58,680 nt of DNA. Origin: CAZSHX01 sp964606895. Lineage in GTDB: Bacteria > Bacteroidota > Ignavibacteria > Kapaibacteriales > UBA2268. The stretch spans positions 1-58,680 of the forward strand of contig CAZSHX010000022.1 in assembly GCA_964606895.1 (NCBI GenBank), read 5' to 3'. Position numbers and translations under genes: made by a program. The notes beneath the pieces were generated by a model. The model did no database searches. It was not told where the DNA came from and worked only from the letters and a program-made list of their open reading frames with translations. Below, piece by piece: positions 34,670 to 42,772 of the stretch; position 1 is the first letter of the stretch; every line of letters begins with the position of its first letter.

Positions 34670-36130
34670 ATGAAAACTATTTTTTTATCAATTCTGGTTC
34701 TACTGCTGTTGTCTTGCAGTAAGCCGGATAATTGCCAATTCAAGGTTGATGAGTGCAAAATTGTTGCTGATTTCGATACTGTAACAAAAAATTTCAGCGT
34801 TAAAGCAAATCTCAAAATTAATATCAATGAAGCATTGAATAATGAACTTCATTTTAAATTCACGAGAAATGCAAAAATCTCGAATATTCAGTTCATGGAA
34901 ACGGATAATTCTATCAGCCCATCGTTCAAATGCGTTTATGACACGATTTTTATCAATATTCCCAAACAGCTTAAAAATCAAAAACAACTGACTTTGAGCT
35001 TGAATTATTCCTTGCCGATTGATTCATTCACTACAAACGGGATATTCAGGTTAAATCATGATTATAAATGGCTTCCTTTTCAATATACTGATATTTCAAA
35101 ATTGAATTTAGAAATTTTTACTCCAATCAGTTATTCAGCTTTTGCTTCAGGCGATTGCACTGCTTCTTCAATTCAAGGAAACAAAACCTATTCGTCCTGG
35201 AAGTCCTATGATATACCGAGTTCACTTGTTATCATAGCTCCAAAAAATGCTTATACGGATATAAAACGAGTTGTTGAGGGCATTCCTCTGAATTTCTATT
35301 TTATCAATAAGGATACAGCAGGTGTTGATAAAATAGTTAATGAAATCAGCATAGCATTCCATAATTTTTACAGAATTTTCGGAGGGTATAAGGGTAATCG
35401 TCTAAGTTTGTACGAGCTACCTGATGATGTGCAGGGTGCTTTGGCTTTGGACCGGACAATTATGTTTTACAGATTATCAATGTCCTTTCCAATAACTGAT
35501 TCGGCGGATGTAAGTCAGCAAATTGATAAATCACTCGGTAATCTGACTCAAGAAAAATTCAATTTTCCGAATGATATTTTTGAAATGTATGAAGACTACG
35601 AGCAAAAAACCGGAAAAATTCCTTTTGCCGCTGAGAAAATACATAAAATGGAATTATCTTATATCTTTGCTCACGTAACGGCTCATCAGTGGGTGGGAAG
35701 CGGTTTTCAATATGCTGTCGGTTCAAGGTTAAACAGGTTTATGGAAGAAGGATTAACCGAATATGCCCGTTGGATGTTTATTGAAAATGAATACGGCAAG
35801 GACAGTTTGAATGAGGTTATTAAACAGACCAAAAATATTTTAGAAATATATCTTCAAAGGCAAAGTAACCGAGATTTGCCCTTATCTCAAATTAATGACC
35901 TTAACGGAATCCTTTATCTCAAAGGTCCCTTGGTTTTTCACTACGTCCGCCAGCATATTGGGGATGAGAACTGGAAAACATTTCTTAGAACGCTTTATAG
36001 TAAATACTACGGTAAAGTTATTGATTATGAAATATTTAAGTCGGAATTATCGAAGTTTGACAAAAACGGTTCAGTAATCAAACGTATGGAGGAAATGACT
36101 GAAATGAAAGGCATTTTGCCTGAAAAATGA
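34670..36130 (+). CDS. M1-peptidase-like lipoprotein with lost catalytic motifs
   Basis: 486 residues. Lipoprotein signal with lipobox LLSC (Cys16). An N-terminal M1-type beta domain is followed by a gluzincin-like fold. The zinc site reads HVTAH (335-339), then QWVG and MEEGLTEYARW, aligning with HELAHQWFG and NEG of M1 aminopeptidases: the two His and the downstream Glu are kept, but the catalytic Glu is Val. The substrate-binding GAMEN motif reads GALAL (256-260). It is therefore probably not an aminopeptidase and may bind peptides. It lies 32 nt after the propeller gene, at the end of the cluster. Confidence 0.78.
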   Translation: MKTIFLSILVLLLLSCSKPDNCQFKVDECKIVADFDTVTKNFSVKANLKININEALNNELHFKFTRNAKISNIQFMETDNSISPSFKCVYDTIFINIPKQLKNQKQLTLSLNYSLPIDSFTTNGIFRLNHDYKWLPFQYTDISKLNLEIFTPISYSAFASGDCTASSIQGNKTYSSWKSYDIPSSLVIIAPKNAYTDIKRVVEGIPLNFYFINKDTAGVDKIVNEISIAFHNFYRIFGGYKGNRLSLYELPDDVQGALALDRTIMFYRLSMSFPITDSADVSQQIDKSLGNLTQEKFNFPNDIFEMYEDYEQKTGKIPFAAEKIHKMELSYIFAHVTAHQWVGSGFQYAVGSRLNRFMEEGLTEYARWMFIENEYGKDSLNEVIKQTKNILEIYLQRQSNRDLPLSQINDLNGILYLKGPLVFHYVRQHIGDENWKTFLRTLYSKYYGKVIDYEIFKSELSKFDKNGSVIKRMEEMTEMKGILPEK

Positions 36131-36342
36131 TTTAAGAAAAAAATGAATTTTCCTCTCAGCAGGAATTACCACCTGCGGTAATCATCTCAGCATATATATA
36201 AATTCAATCAATCTAAGAGGTCAGGAGGCAACTCTTGACCTAAATATTATATTATTACTCTTATATCATAGCAATAAATAATAATTATTTTCGTTTATTG
36301 CTTTTGAACTCGTTCATTGATAGTTAGTCAACCTCACCACAT

Positions 36343-36364
36343 CCCTCTCCATTCTTGGAGAGGG
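36343..36364. repeat. Palindrome CCCTCTCC/GGAGAGGG, intergenic copy
   Basis: Perfect 8-base arms with a 6-base loop, followed by CGGTAAGAAT. Nearly the same unit, followed by CGTAAGAAT, lies inside the last gene at 58549-58567. Confidence 0.75.
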
Positions 36365-36373
36365 CGGTAAGAA

Positions 36374-36508
36374 TTTGCATCTTTGCATCATTTTGCATCC
36401 AAATATGCAACGGAAAATAAATCGTTATTTGAAATAATATCAATAGGTTAGATGATGTTTCATTGCATTTTTTAAATTATATTTTTTGATGATGCAATGC
36501 AATTTGGG
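36374..36508. repeat. ~130-bp GCATC repeat element, copy 1
   Basis: Begins TTTGCATCTTTGCATC, has the core ATCGTTATTTGAAATAATAT and AATAGGTTAGATG, and ends GATGCAATGCAATTTGG, so the ends are roughly inverted. Two more copies follow at 36751 and 37100. Confidence 0.75.
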
Positions 36509-36690
36509 AAAACAAATTGAAATGCTGTACTGTTTGGTGAGCAAACCTTGGTAGCTCGCGATAAACCCAATGAACCAAACCTTATTACATTATTTGGATG
36601 GTTTTAATAAGGTAAGAGGTGAGAGTCTGGATATTCCCGGGCTACTAAGGTCAGGAATTTGAGAAAATAAGGTTTTTAGGAAATCAAATC

Positions 36691-36727
36691 CTCTTAATCC
36701 CAAAAATCTCTGAAATCCCAGTTCAGA
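36691..36727 (-). repeat. Dispersed GAACTGGGATTTC repeat, copy A
   Basis: On the minus strand TCTGAACTGGGATTTCAGAG continuing ATTTTTGGGATTAAGAG. Two direct copies occur at 56758 and 56867. Confidence 0.7.
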
Positions 36728-36750
36728 ATTCTTGCCGAATATATATCAAA

Positions 36751-36880
36751 AATTGCATCTTTGCATCTTTTTCAGCACAAAGATGCAATGGCTAAAAAAT
36801 CGTTATTTGAAATAATATCATTAGGTTAGGCGAAAAAGCATTGCATTTTTACGAAAAAAAATATAAAGATGCAATTTGGA
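36751..36880. repeat. ~130-bp GCATC repeat element, copy 2
   Basis: Ends are AATTGCATCTTTGCATC and AAAGATGCAATTTGG, forming terminal inverted repeats; the core ATCGTTATTTGAAATAATAT is identical to copy 1. Confidence 0.75.
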
Positions 36881-36887
36881 ATCTTAT

Positions 36888-37062
36888 CACCCCTCTAGAA
36901 AGAGGGGCAGGGGGGTGTGTCATTAAACGAAGTAGAATAAGATATGATTATGCAGTAAATATCGGCTATCATTTCTTTAAAAGTGAGATGTGCATCCCTG
37001 CATCGTCGCACAGAAGCATGATTTAGTTACACACCCCCTGACCCCCTCTTGCTAGAGGGGGA
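36888..37062. repeat. ~175-bp segment bounded by inverted CCCCTC-rich arms
   Basis: The left arm (36888-36921; CACCCCTCTAGAAAGAGGGG then CAGGGGGGTGTGT) and right arm (37027-37062; ACACACCCCCTGACCCCCTC then TTGCTAGAGGGGG) are near-complementary over ~33 bases. Each arm also folds on itself. No transposase is encoded; a MITE-like or structured-RNA element is possible. Confidence 0.65.
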
Positions 37063-37099
37063 ATAAAACGGGAAACCTAACTTTGAAAAATCCGCAAAA

Positions 37100-37228
37100 A
37101 ATTGCATCTTTGCATCTTTTTGCATCCAAAGATGCAATCGTTCAAAAATCGTTATTTGGAATAATACCAATGGGTTAGATGGGAATTGCATTGCATTATA
37201 TTAAAAATAATAAAAAGATGCAGATTGG
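37100..37228. repeat. ~130-bp GCATC repeat element, copy 3
   Basis: Begins AAATTGCATCTTTGCATC, with the core ATCGTTATTTGGAATAATAC, and ends AAAGATGCAGATTGGG. Slightly diverged from copies 1 and 2. Copy starts are ~350-380 bases apart. Confidence 0.75.
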
Positions 37229-37386
37229 GTGATAGATCGGGATATTTGAATTGAAGACACAAAAAAGCCCGAAATTATTCAGTCTTCTTTTAAAAAGCTA
37301 ATCAAAGAAAAGAAAACTATTTCTTTGGTTCGGCACTAATGAAATTGGGAAGGTCTTTGTTTGTTGTGTTGATTTTTCAGACGTTC

Positions 37387-37767
37387 TCAGTTCATAGAGA
37401 GAATTATGGTTCTATCGGATTCGATAAGTGAGTTGAATATTCTAAAAAATTCATCCCACCAAAATGAGAACTCTTCCCAAGTGTTTGCAAGTTCTTCACC
37501 GACAGGCTGTTCTCCTTGCCAAAGTGAAATTACACGGGTTAAATTTTCAAGAAGTTCCTGACGTGGCTGGGGTATTGAACTTGAGATTATTATTTCAGGG
37601 ATTTGCTTGATAAGTTTATTCAGGTAGCGGAAAACAACGGACATTGTGTTAGAGATTACATCACTGTTTATTTCTTTGTATTTCAATAATGGCATCACTT
37701 CAGTAATTGACCTAACAATGAAATCAATCATAGTAATCTGGTCTTCAAATTTGTCGTTTTGTTCCAT
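37387..37767 (-). CDS. Hypothetical helical protein
   Basis: 126 residues, no signal peptide or membrane segment. Mostly amphipathic helices with many aromatic residues near the end (TWEEFSFWWDEFFRIFN). I do not recognise a family. It lies 149 nt after the FlgO/CsgG-like gene on the same strand, but a terminator separates the two. Its own 3' side borders the repeat island. Confidence 0.6.
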   Translation of the reverse strand: MEQNDKFEDQITMIDFIVRSITEVMPLLKYKEINSDVISNTMSVVFRYLNKLIKQIPEIIISSSIPQPRQELLENLTRVISLWQGEQPVGEELANTWEEFSFWWDEFFRIFNSLIESDRTIILSMN

Positions 37768-37848
37768 AGTTTATAATAGTTTATCAATCAAAATCATTCT
37801 TAATGAATAATCTGAATTTATAAACGATAGAGAGCAAATTTTCATTTA

Positions 37849-37884
37849 AAAAAAACAGACTTACGGTTAATAAGTCTGTTTTTA
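37849..37884 (-). terminator. Rho-independent terminator after the FlgO/CsgG-like gene
   Basis: On the minus strand AAACAGACTTA pairs with TAAGTCTGTTT around a short loop and is followed by a T run, ~30 bases after the stop at 37917. Confidence 0.82.
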
Positions 37885-37916
37885 AAATCAACAAATTAAT
37901 ATGTTAAAGATGTTTC

Positions 37917-38417
37917 TTATTTTTCAGGTTTGATTGCTGGTAATAACCTTTTGACGATTACAGGAACTGCTTCCAATACTTTATCTTCAGCTTTGAACAT
38001 GTCTCTTGCCTGAAAGTTAGGAATTGCAAGTTTTGTTCTGGCATTGTAAACATAGGCATTTATAAGAATTCTCTCAGCCTGTAAATTGAAATTGCCCATC
38101 ACAACTTTTTGAACGTTCAGTTTACTTATGGCTTTCCATAAATCTGAAGGATACTGAGGACTTGTAGGGTCAAGGTTGAATTCTGCAAGTAATTGTTCAA
38201 TGGAATCCTTAGGCACTATCCTGTAAAATTTCTCTTCGGGGTCTTGCTGTCTGAGTGAATTAGCAACTGAATCCTGGAGATTATAGCTCAGGATGTTCAA
38301 CCTGATTAGACCATCCATATTCTGGAAGGGAAGGCAGGCAATTCTGGTTTGAGAAAAAAGACTACCCGAAACTAAGAAAAAAAGCGAAATCAATAAAAAT
38401 TTTGATAAACATTTCAT
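37917..38417 (-). CDS. Exported FlgO/CsgG-like small protein
   Basis: 166 residues from ATG 38417; a TTG two codons upstream is less likely. The signal peptide is KCLSKFLLISLFFLVSGSLFSQ. The mature part starts with a strand TRIACLPFQNMDG, has a long helix LQDSVANSLRQQ, and a VQKVVMGNFNLQAERILINAYVYNARTKL hairpin, as in the nucleotide-binding-like fold of FlgO/CsgG/TolB-N proteins. Likely periplasmic or outer-membrane associated. It follows the HPt gene by 62 nt. Function is not certain. Confidence 0.68.
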   Translation of the reverse strand: MKCLSKFLLISLFFLVSGSLFSQTRIACLPFQNMDGLIRLNILSYNLQDSVANSLRQQDPEEKFYRIVPKDSIEQLLAEFNLDPTSPQYPSDLWKAISKLNVQKVVMGNFNLQAERILINAYVYNARTKLAIPNFQARDMFKAEDKVLEAVPVIVKRLLPAIKPEK

Positions 38418-38479
38418 AACCAATCCTATGGAAAATAGATAAAAAGACGAAAAATATATAAATATTCTAAATTTCCAAA

Positions 38480-38791
38480 TTAAAAAGTTAATGGGTTTTT
38501 CTCAAGGTACTCCTTCATATCAATAAACTTGGAGCGAATCTGAGCAACGATTTGGACAGATTCATCCCATTTTTGACCTTTTGATAAACTCATGAGCTCA
38601 ATACCCAAATGAGCAATCTCTTCGAGTCCAAACTGAAAACAGGAACCCTTCAGAGTATGTCCAAAACGATAGACATCGTCAGTATTCTTAGTTGCAATCA
38701 TAACGGGAAATTGATCCTCAATATCCTGAATCCATGTATCAACAAATTCAGGGAGTAGTTCTCTCACAAACGGATCTTCTGGTATATTCAC
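38480..38791 (-). CDS. HPt (histidine phosphotransfer) domain protein
   Basis: 103 residues, a single HPt four-helix bundle. The phosphorylated His45 lies in RFGHTLKGSCFQFGL, the standard motif; a helix DDVYRFGH and a C-terminal hairpin complete it. HPt proteins relay phosphate between a hybrid kinase and a response regulator; no partner kinase or regulator is in the window. The start is GTG 38791, preceded by AGGAAA. It lies just downstream of the RNase P RNA on the same strand. Confidence 0.9.
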   Translation of the reverse strand: MNIPEDPFVRELLPEFVDTWIQDIEDQFPVMIATKNTDDVYRFGHTLKGSCFQFGLEEIAHLGIELMSLSKGQKWDESVQIVAQIRSKFIDMKEYLEKNPLTF

Positions 38792-38825
38792 AGTATTTCC
38801 TATTTAGTTGTTAAAAAAATTAGTT

Positions 38826-39262
38826 CTTTGCAAAAAAAACGTTAAGCCGAATTCTGTCTTCTCAATAAATTGAGGAGGCAATCATTTATCTGGGAACGCC
38901 GTTGCCGGCGAACTCAAGCAGCCTACCCAAGAATGTATGCAAAAAGCATGCCGAACGAACAACCCGGCAACTCAAAAAAGAGTTCCATACTTATATTTGG
39001 CTTTGCTCCTTACGGGGTTTACCGAGCAAGCTCCGGTCACCCGAAACCTCGGTGGTCTCTTACACCACCTTTTCACCATTACCTGAAAAAATTTGTCCGA
39101 AGACAGATATTAGTCAGGCTGTTTATTTTCTGTTGCACTTTCCATCACCTTACAGGATAAATCCTGTTCGGTGTCTTTGTGTTACAAAGCGTAATGTTCT
39201 GTGGAGTTCGGACTTTCCTGACGCTGAAAATCAGCACCCGATTGCCTGTTTTTCCTGCAAAG
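38826..39262 (-). ncRNA. rnpB: RNase P RNA, bacterial type A
   Basis: Catalytic RNA that trims the 5' end of tRNA precursors. On the minus strand the 5' part contains CAGGAAAGTCCGAACTCCAC (conserved CR I/P4 strand) and the 3' part GACAGAATTCGGCTTA (CR V/P4 partner). The central GGTGAAAAGGTGG and GGTAAACCCC segments are also typical. The ends pair as helix P1: TTTGCAGGAAAAAC at the 5' end with GTTTTTTTTGCAAAG at the 3' end, which fixes the limits to within a few bases. Open frames on either strand here are accidental. Confidence 0.93.
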
Positions 39263-39316
39263 TACTATTTACAATATTAAAATAAGATATAAAAATAACA
39301 AAAACAAAAAGAAATT

Positions 39317-40051
39317 TTATAAACTTAAAATATGTTTGTCAATTTCGATATCTTCAGGATATAGAATTCTTCCGCAATGTTCGCAAGTGTACATTTTATC
39401 AAGGCTATTGCGAATCTCAACAATCTTCTGAGGTGGTACATGACTGTAACAACCTGTGCAACTTGTCTTTTTAATTCTGACAACTGCGTCCTTGTGGAAT
39501 GTACGAATTCTTTTGTATTCAGCATAATCAGCTTTTGAAAGGTTTTTAAGAATACCCTCTCTTGCTTTAATGATTTCTTTGACTTCTTCATTCTGGTCGC
39601 TGGAAATAACACTAAGTTCTTCCTCAATTGCTATCAGTTCTTTCTTTGCAACAACCAAATCCATTTTCTGCTGTTCCAGAGTTTTCTGAAGGTTCTCTTC
39701 TTTAACGCCAACAGTTCTGAGTTCATCGGTCAATCTGGTATATTCATTTCTTGAATGTTCAATTTCTTTGGTAATTGCATCGAACTCTTTGTTGTTACGC
39801 ACAGAAAACTGCTGTTTTGCAAGTTTTTCTTCTCTTCCTTTAAGCTCTTGAATAGTAACCTTGGAATCTTTTGAAAACTTTTTGACTTCCTTGATAATCC
39901 TTTGAGTATCAGCAACCAAAGCTTCCAAATCATCAACTTTTTTCTTTTCTTCCGATACTTTTTCGGGTAAATCGCCATATTCTTCATCGAGTTCATCCCG
40001 TTTTCCATCTAAAATGGATAAACATGCGAGATAATAAAGTGGGTTATTCAT
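39317..40051 (-). CDS. Coiled-coil zinc-ribbon protein (DUF164 / zf-RING_7 type)
   Basis: 244 residues. A long coiled coil (~residues 20-185) is followed by a C4 zinc ribbon with CTGCYSHV and CEHCGRILY. Members are cytoplasmic proteins that may bind nucleic acid; the exact role is unknown. It starts 16 nt after the Nif3-like gene, with which it is paired in many Bacteroidota, and lies upstream of rnpB in the same direction. Confidence 0.9.
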   Translation of the reverse strand: MNNPLYYLACLSILDGKRDELDEEYGDLPEKVSEEKKKVDDLEALVADTQRIIKEVKKFSKDSKVTIQELKGREEKLAKQQFSVRNNKEFDAITKEIEHSRNEYTRLTDELRTVGVKEENLQKTLEQQKMDLVVAKKELIAIEEELSVISSDQNEEVKEIIKAREGILKNLSKADYAEYKRIRTFHKDAVVRIKKTSCTGCYSHVPPQKIVEIRNSLDKMYTCEHCGRILYPEDIEIDKHILSL

Positions 40052-40067
40052 AGATCAATCACCTTTA

Positions 40068-40910
40068 TTAGTTATTTATTATATTTTGTATTTGTATGTC
40101 AATATATTTCTGAGTATTCGGGAAATAACGTACAGGATTGGTTATAGTTTTTGAGACTTTAATCCAGTCCACGAGTTCAACAGCAATTTTACTTTTTAGT
40201 AACATTGCAAGAGCCGGTGCTACAAATTGTTCCATTTCGTAATGACCCGGGTCAATAAGCATCAATCTTCCGTTCACGCGATGAAACTGATGATAGCTTA
40301 TATCTGATGTGATAAAAGCATCAACATCATTATTCAGAGCATCATCAATAAAAGATGAACCACTACCGCCAACAATTGCAATTCTCGAAATTAATCTGTC
40401 ACTACCAATCTCATTAAAACGCACGGGCGAACCACAAACAGAGCTGACAGTTTCAATAAGCTCATTGGGTGAAAGTGGTTTTTGAGGTTCGGCGATTAGG
40501 CCCATACCGGTATCCGCAAAAATTTTATCGTGAACCAGAAAACCTTTTGATATAAATCCCAATTTATCAGATAGAACTTTACTTGTCCCATTTTCATAAG
40601 AATCAAAATTTGTATGAATTGAAATAATAGTAAGATTTGAAGAAATAATTTTTTTTGCAAGAAGACCGACACGGTCCTGATTAGTAATATTCTGAAGCGG
40701 ATGGAAAATTAATGGGTGAAAAGTTATAATGCAATCTGTTCCTAAAGCTTTTGCTTCTTCTATAACCTCGGTGGTAATCTCCATAGTTATCAGAAACTTG
40801 CGTAAATCGTTTTCATCGCCTTGTATCTGTAACCCGAGCTTATCGCCTGCCATGGCAGTTTCCGGAGGTAGTAAATCGTCTATCAATTTTAACAGATTAT
40901 CAATCTGCAT
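40068..40910 (-). CDS. Nif3-like dinuclear metal-centre protein
   Basis: 280 residues from ATG 40910. The Nif3/YbgI fold forms a toroidal hexamer with two metals per subunit, held here by the His residues of IITFHPLIFHP, the Asp of SIHTNFDSY, and the C-terminal ITSDISYHQF and DPGHYEMEQ motifs. Sometimes annotated as GTP cyclohydrolase I type 2, but the activity of most members is not established. It is the first gene of a pair with the zinc-ribbon protein. Confidence 0.92.
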   Translation of the reverse strand: MQIDNLLKLIDDLLPPETAMAGDKLGLQIQGDENDLRKFLITMEITTEVIEEAKALGTDCIITFHPLIFHPLQNITNQDRVGLLAKKIISSNLTIISIHTNFDSYENGTSKVLSDKLGFISKGFLVHDKIFADTGMGLIAEPQKPLSPNELIETVSSVCGSPVRFNEIGSDRLISRIAIVGGSGSSFIDDALNNDVDAFITSDISYHQFHRVNGRLMLIDPGHYEMEQFVAPALAMLLKSKIAVELVDWIKVSKTITNPVRYFPNTQKYIDIQIQNIINN

Positions 40911-41088
40911 AATTACCCGCCCTGCCAAAAATATTTTTTAGTTTTTGTCATATTATGTTTTCAGAACTACAAAATTACAAAAGTTTCTTCGATATTACAA
41001 TTTTTGAGTTGAAAAGTTCGTTCTACAACTTGAGATTAAGTGATTATTTGCATTTAATTTCTTTCGAAACCAAAAAAATGGATAAAAG

Positions 41089-41859
41089 ATGATATTACAC
41101 AAAAGAATTTTATTAGTAGCTTTTGCATTTTTGTTGATGATTTTCTGTGAAGCTAATTCACAAATTAAGGGTGAAGAGCCTCCGGTTTTTAATCCTGATA
41201 CTACATTTGTCTTCAAATCGCCAAGACCACTAATCATTACAGACATTAACGAAAGAGAGCTCAAAAGTGCATGGGGACTTTCTCTTTTATTTTCCAACAG
41301 TGGTTTTGGCTTGGGACTTTTCTATCAGGTTAGGCTGGCACATGAATTATATTTATTCAGTAGCTTGAACTTTACAGGAGCCAGGAAAAACGACGAGATA
41401 GAATATTATTTTCAGGAAAATGGTTATACAGTCTTAAGGGTACCCGGAAAAAGAAGCAGACTTTACAATATTCCTCTGATGTTCGGTATCGAAAAGTACT
41501 TTTTAACGAAGGAGCTGAATGATAATTTAAAACCTTATGCTCAGATTGGTTTTGGACCATCACTGGTTTTATCAACTCCATATCAGGATACTCCTTGTGA
41601 TCCGGGAGTTTTGAATTGCGACACAGGAAGATATTATGAATTTTTCGAGTCATTCAAATATATTAAATCGTATTTGAAATGGGGAGGATTCATTGGAATA
41701 GGTGCAAATTTTGAATCTGTTGCCAATTCAATTCTTGGTGTTAATATCCGATATTACTATATACCCTTTGGCGGTGAAGGACTTGAAAGCATGAAAGGTC
41801 AGGCAATTAAGGATTTTGGTGGAATATTTATCGGTTTGAACCTGGGAACAAGATTTTAA
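41089..41859 (+). CDS. Outer-membrane beta-barrel protein
   Basis: 256 residues. A signal peptide (HKRILLVAFAFLLMIFCEANSQ) is followed by alternating strands (WGLSLLFSNSGFGLGLFYQVR, LYLFSSLNFTGARK, GGFIGIGANFES) and a C-terminal strand GIFIGLNLGTRF. This is the pattern of a PorT/OMP_b-brl barrel of ~8 strands. It diverges from the Nif3-like gene. Function unknown. Confidence 0.8.
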   Translation: MILHKRILLVAFAFLLMIFCEANSQIKGEEPPVFNPDTTFVFKSPRPLIITDINERELKSAWGLSLLFSNSGFGLGLFYQVRLAHELYLFSSLNFTGARKNDEIEYYFQENGYTVLRVPGKRSRLYNIPLMFGIEKYFLTKELNDNLKPYAQIGFGPSLVLSTPYQDTPCDPGVLNCDTGRYYEFFESFKYIKSYLKWGGFIGIGANFESVANSILGVNIRYYYIPFGGEGLESMKGQAIKDFGGIFIGLNLGTRF

Positions 41860-41870
41860 ATCCGTTTGAA

Positions 41871-42740
41871 TTATTTCATCGAACTTAAGATCTCAGATGA
41901 TTTTTTTAATTGTTCTTCCATATCTAAGGAAGTTAGTAAATCACCGTTATGAATAACATCGCGGTACAAAGACTGCAAAACATGCCATGCCTCAAATTGA
42001 GTCGGATCTTTGTCTGGAAGTCCTAGATAAAAATCTGCTCCATTTAGCTCAGAAAGTATATCTGCTAAACCAACAGCCGCAATTAAACCGGCATTATTCT
42101 GTTCTAAAGAAGGCGTTGAATAATTGGCTATGACATTAGTTATTTCTTCAGGTAGCATCCAGTTCTGAGCAATTCGATGTCCAATCTCTATATGAGAAAT
42201 TCCGAATACTTCATTTTCCGCTTCGATATTTGTCATTTTGTTATTCAAAACCAAATCGAAAGTTGTTTTGTATTTATTGAAATCATATTGGATTAGCCCA
42301 AGAGTCCCAATTTGGTGCAACAATCCACCCAGAAATTCATTATCTCGAAATCTTGTATTGGCTCTACTTACAATTTTCTGCGTGAGAACAGCGGTAGTAG
42401 TGGAATGCCACCAAAATTTGTTCATAATGGGAATCGCATCTTTTCTTGAAGCGAGCCAAAATTTCGAGAATATTGAGACACTTAATACCAAATTCGAAAG
42501 TTTTTTAAATCCAATCAGCATTACTGCCTGACTAACGGAAGTTATATCAAACCTAGAACCATAAATCGGAGAATTTGCAATACGTAAAACTTTAATAGAA
42601 AGAGAAGGGTCGGACTGAATCAGCCTAACGATTTCATCCTGAGGAACGTCATCCTTATCTAAAATTTGCAATAATTTTGAAGCAACACTTGGCAGTGAAG
42701 CGAAATCATTGATTTCCAAAATTGAATTAAGTATTGACAT
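41871..42740 (-). CDS. HDOD domain protein
   Basis: 289 residues, one HDOD domain: LPSVASKLLQILDKDDVPQDEI, DPSLSIKVLRIANSP, SVSQAVMLIGFKKLSNLVL, and HSTTTAVLTQKI in place of the HD-GYP metal motif. HDOD proteins are non-catalytic helical signalling modules tied to chemotaxis, cell cycle or stress responses. Its stop is 11 nt from the convergent barrel gene. The putative abortive-infection gene lies 32 nt upstream on the same strand, so co-transcription is possible. Confidence 0.9.
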   Translation of the reverse strand: MSILNSILEINDFASLPSVASKLLQILDKDDVPQDEIVRLIQSDPSLSIKVLRIANSPIYGSRFDITSVSQAVMLIGFKKLSNLVLSVSIFSKFWLASRKDAIPIMNKFWWHSTTTAVLTQKIVSRANTRFRDNEFLGGLLHQIGTLGLIQYDFNKYKTTFDLVLNNKMTNIEAENEVFGISHIEIGHRIAQNWMLPEEITNVIANYSTPSLEQNNAGLIAAVGLADILSELNGADFYLGLPDKDPTQFEAWHVLQSLYRDVIHNGDLLTSLDMEEQLKKSSEILSSMK

Positions 42741-42772
42741 AATATTTTGTTGTTTTGTTGTTTATTATTAGT

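Larger units (their letters stand above)
36131..37386. other. Gene-free repeat island
   Basis: About 1.26 kb without a credible gene. It holds small hairpins (ATTACC/GGTAAT at 36165-36182; AGGTCA/TGACCT at 36218-36241; CCCTCTCC/GGAGAGGG at 36343-36364), three copies of a ~130-bp element, a segment bounded by long inverted arms, and one copy of a repeat also found near 56.8 kb. Short open frames here run through these repeats and are not reported as genes. Confidence 0.8.

Noticed and set aside
35672..35755. Active M1 aminopeptidase
   Set aside because: The catalytic Glu of HExxH is Val and GAMEN is GALAL; activity is unlikely despite the fold.
36841..37026. 61-residue frame in the repeat island
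   Set aside because: It runs through repeat copy 2 and the inverted arm; composition follows the repeats and not a protein.
36374..37228. CRISPR-like array
   Set aside because: Only three units, ~130 bases long and ~350-380 bases apart, with no cas genes; the spacing and unit size do not fit.
36131..37386. Insertion sequence
   Set aside because: Inverted arms are present but no transposase or remnant could be found in any frame.
38870..39285. Open frames of ~96-127 residues on the plus strand
   Set aside because: They lie across the RNase P RNA, which shows all the expected conserved segments and a P1 helix; the frames have no protein-like features.
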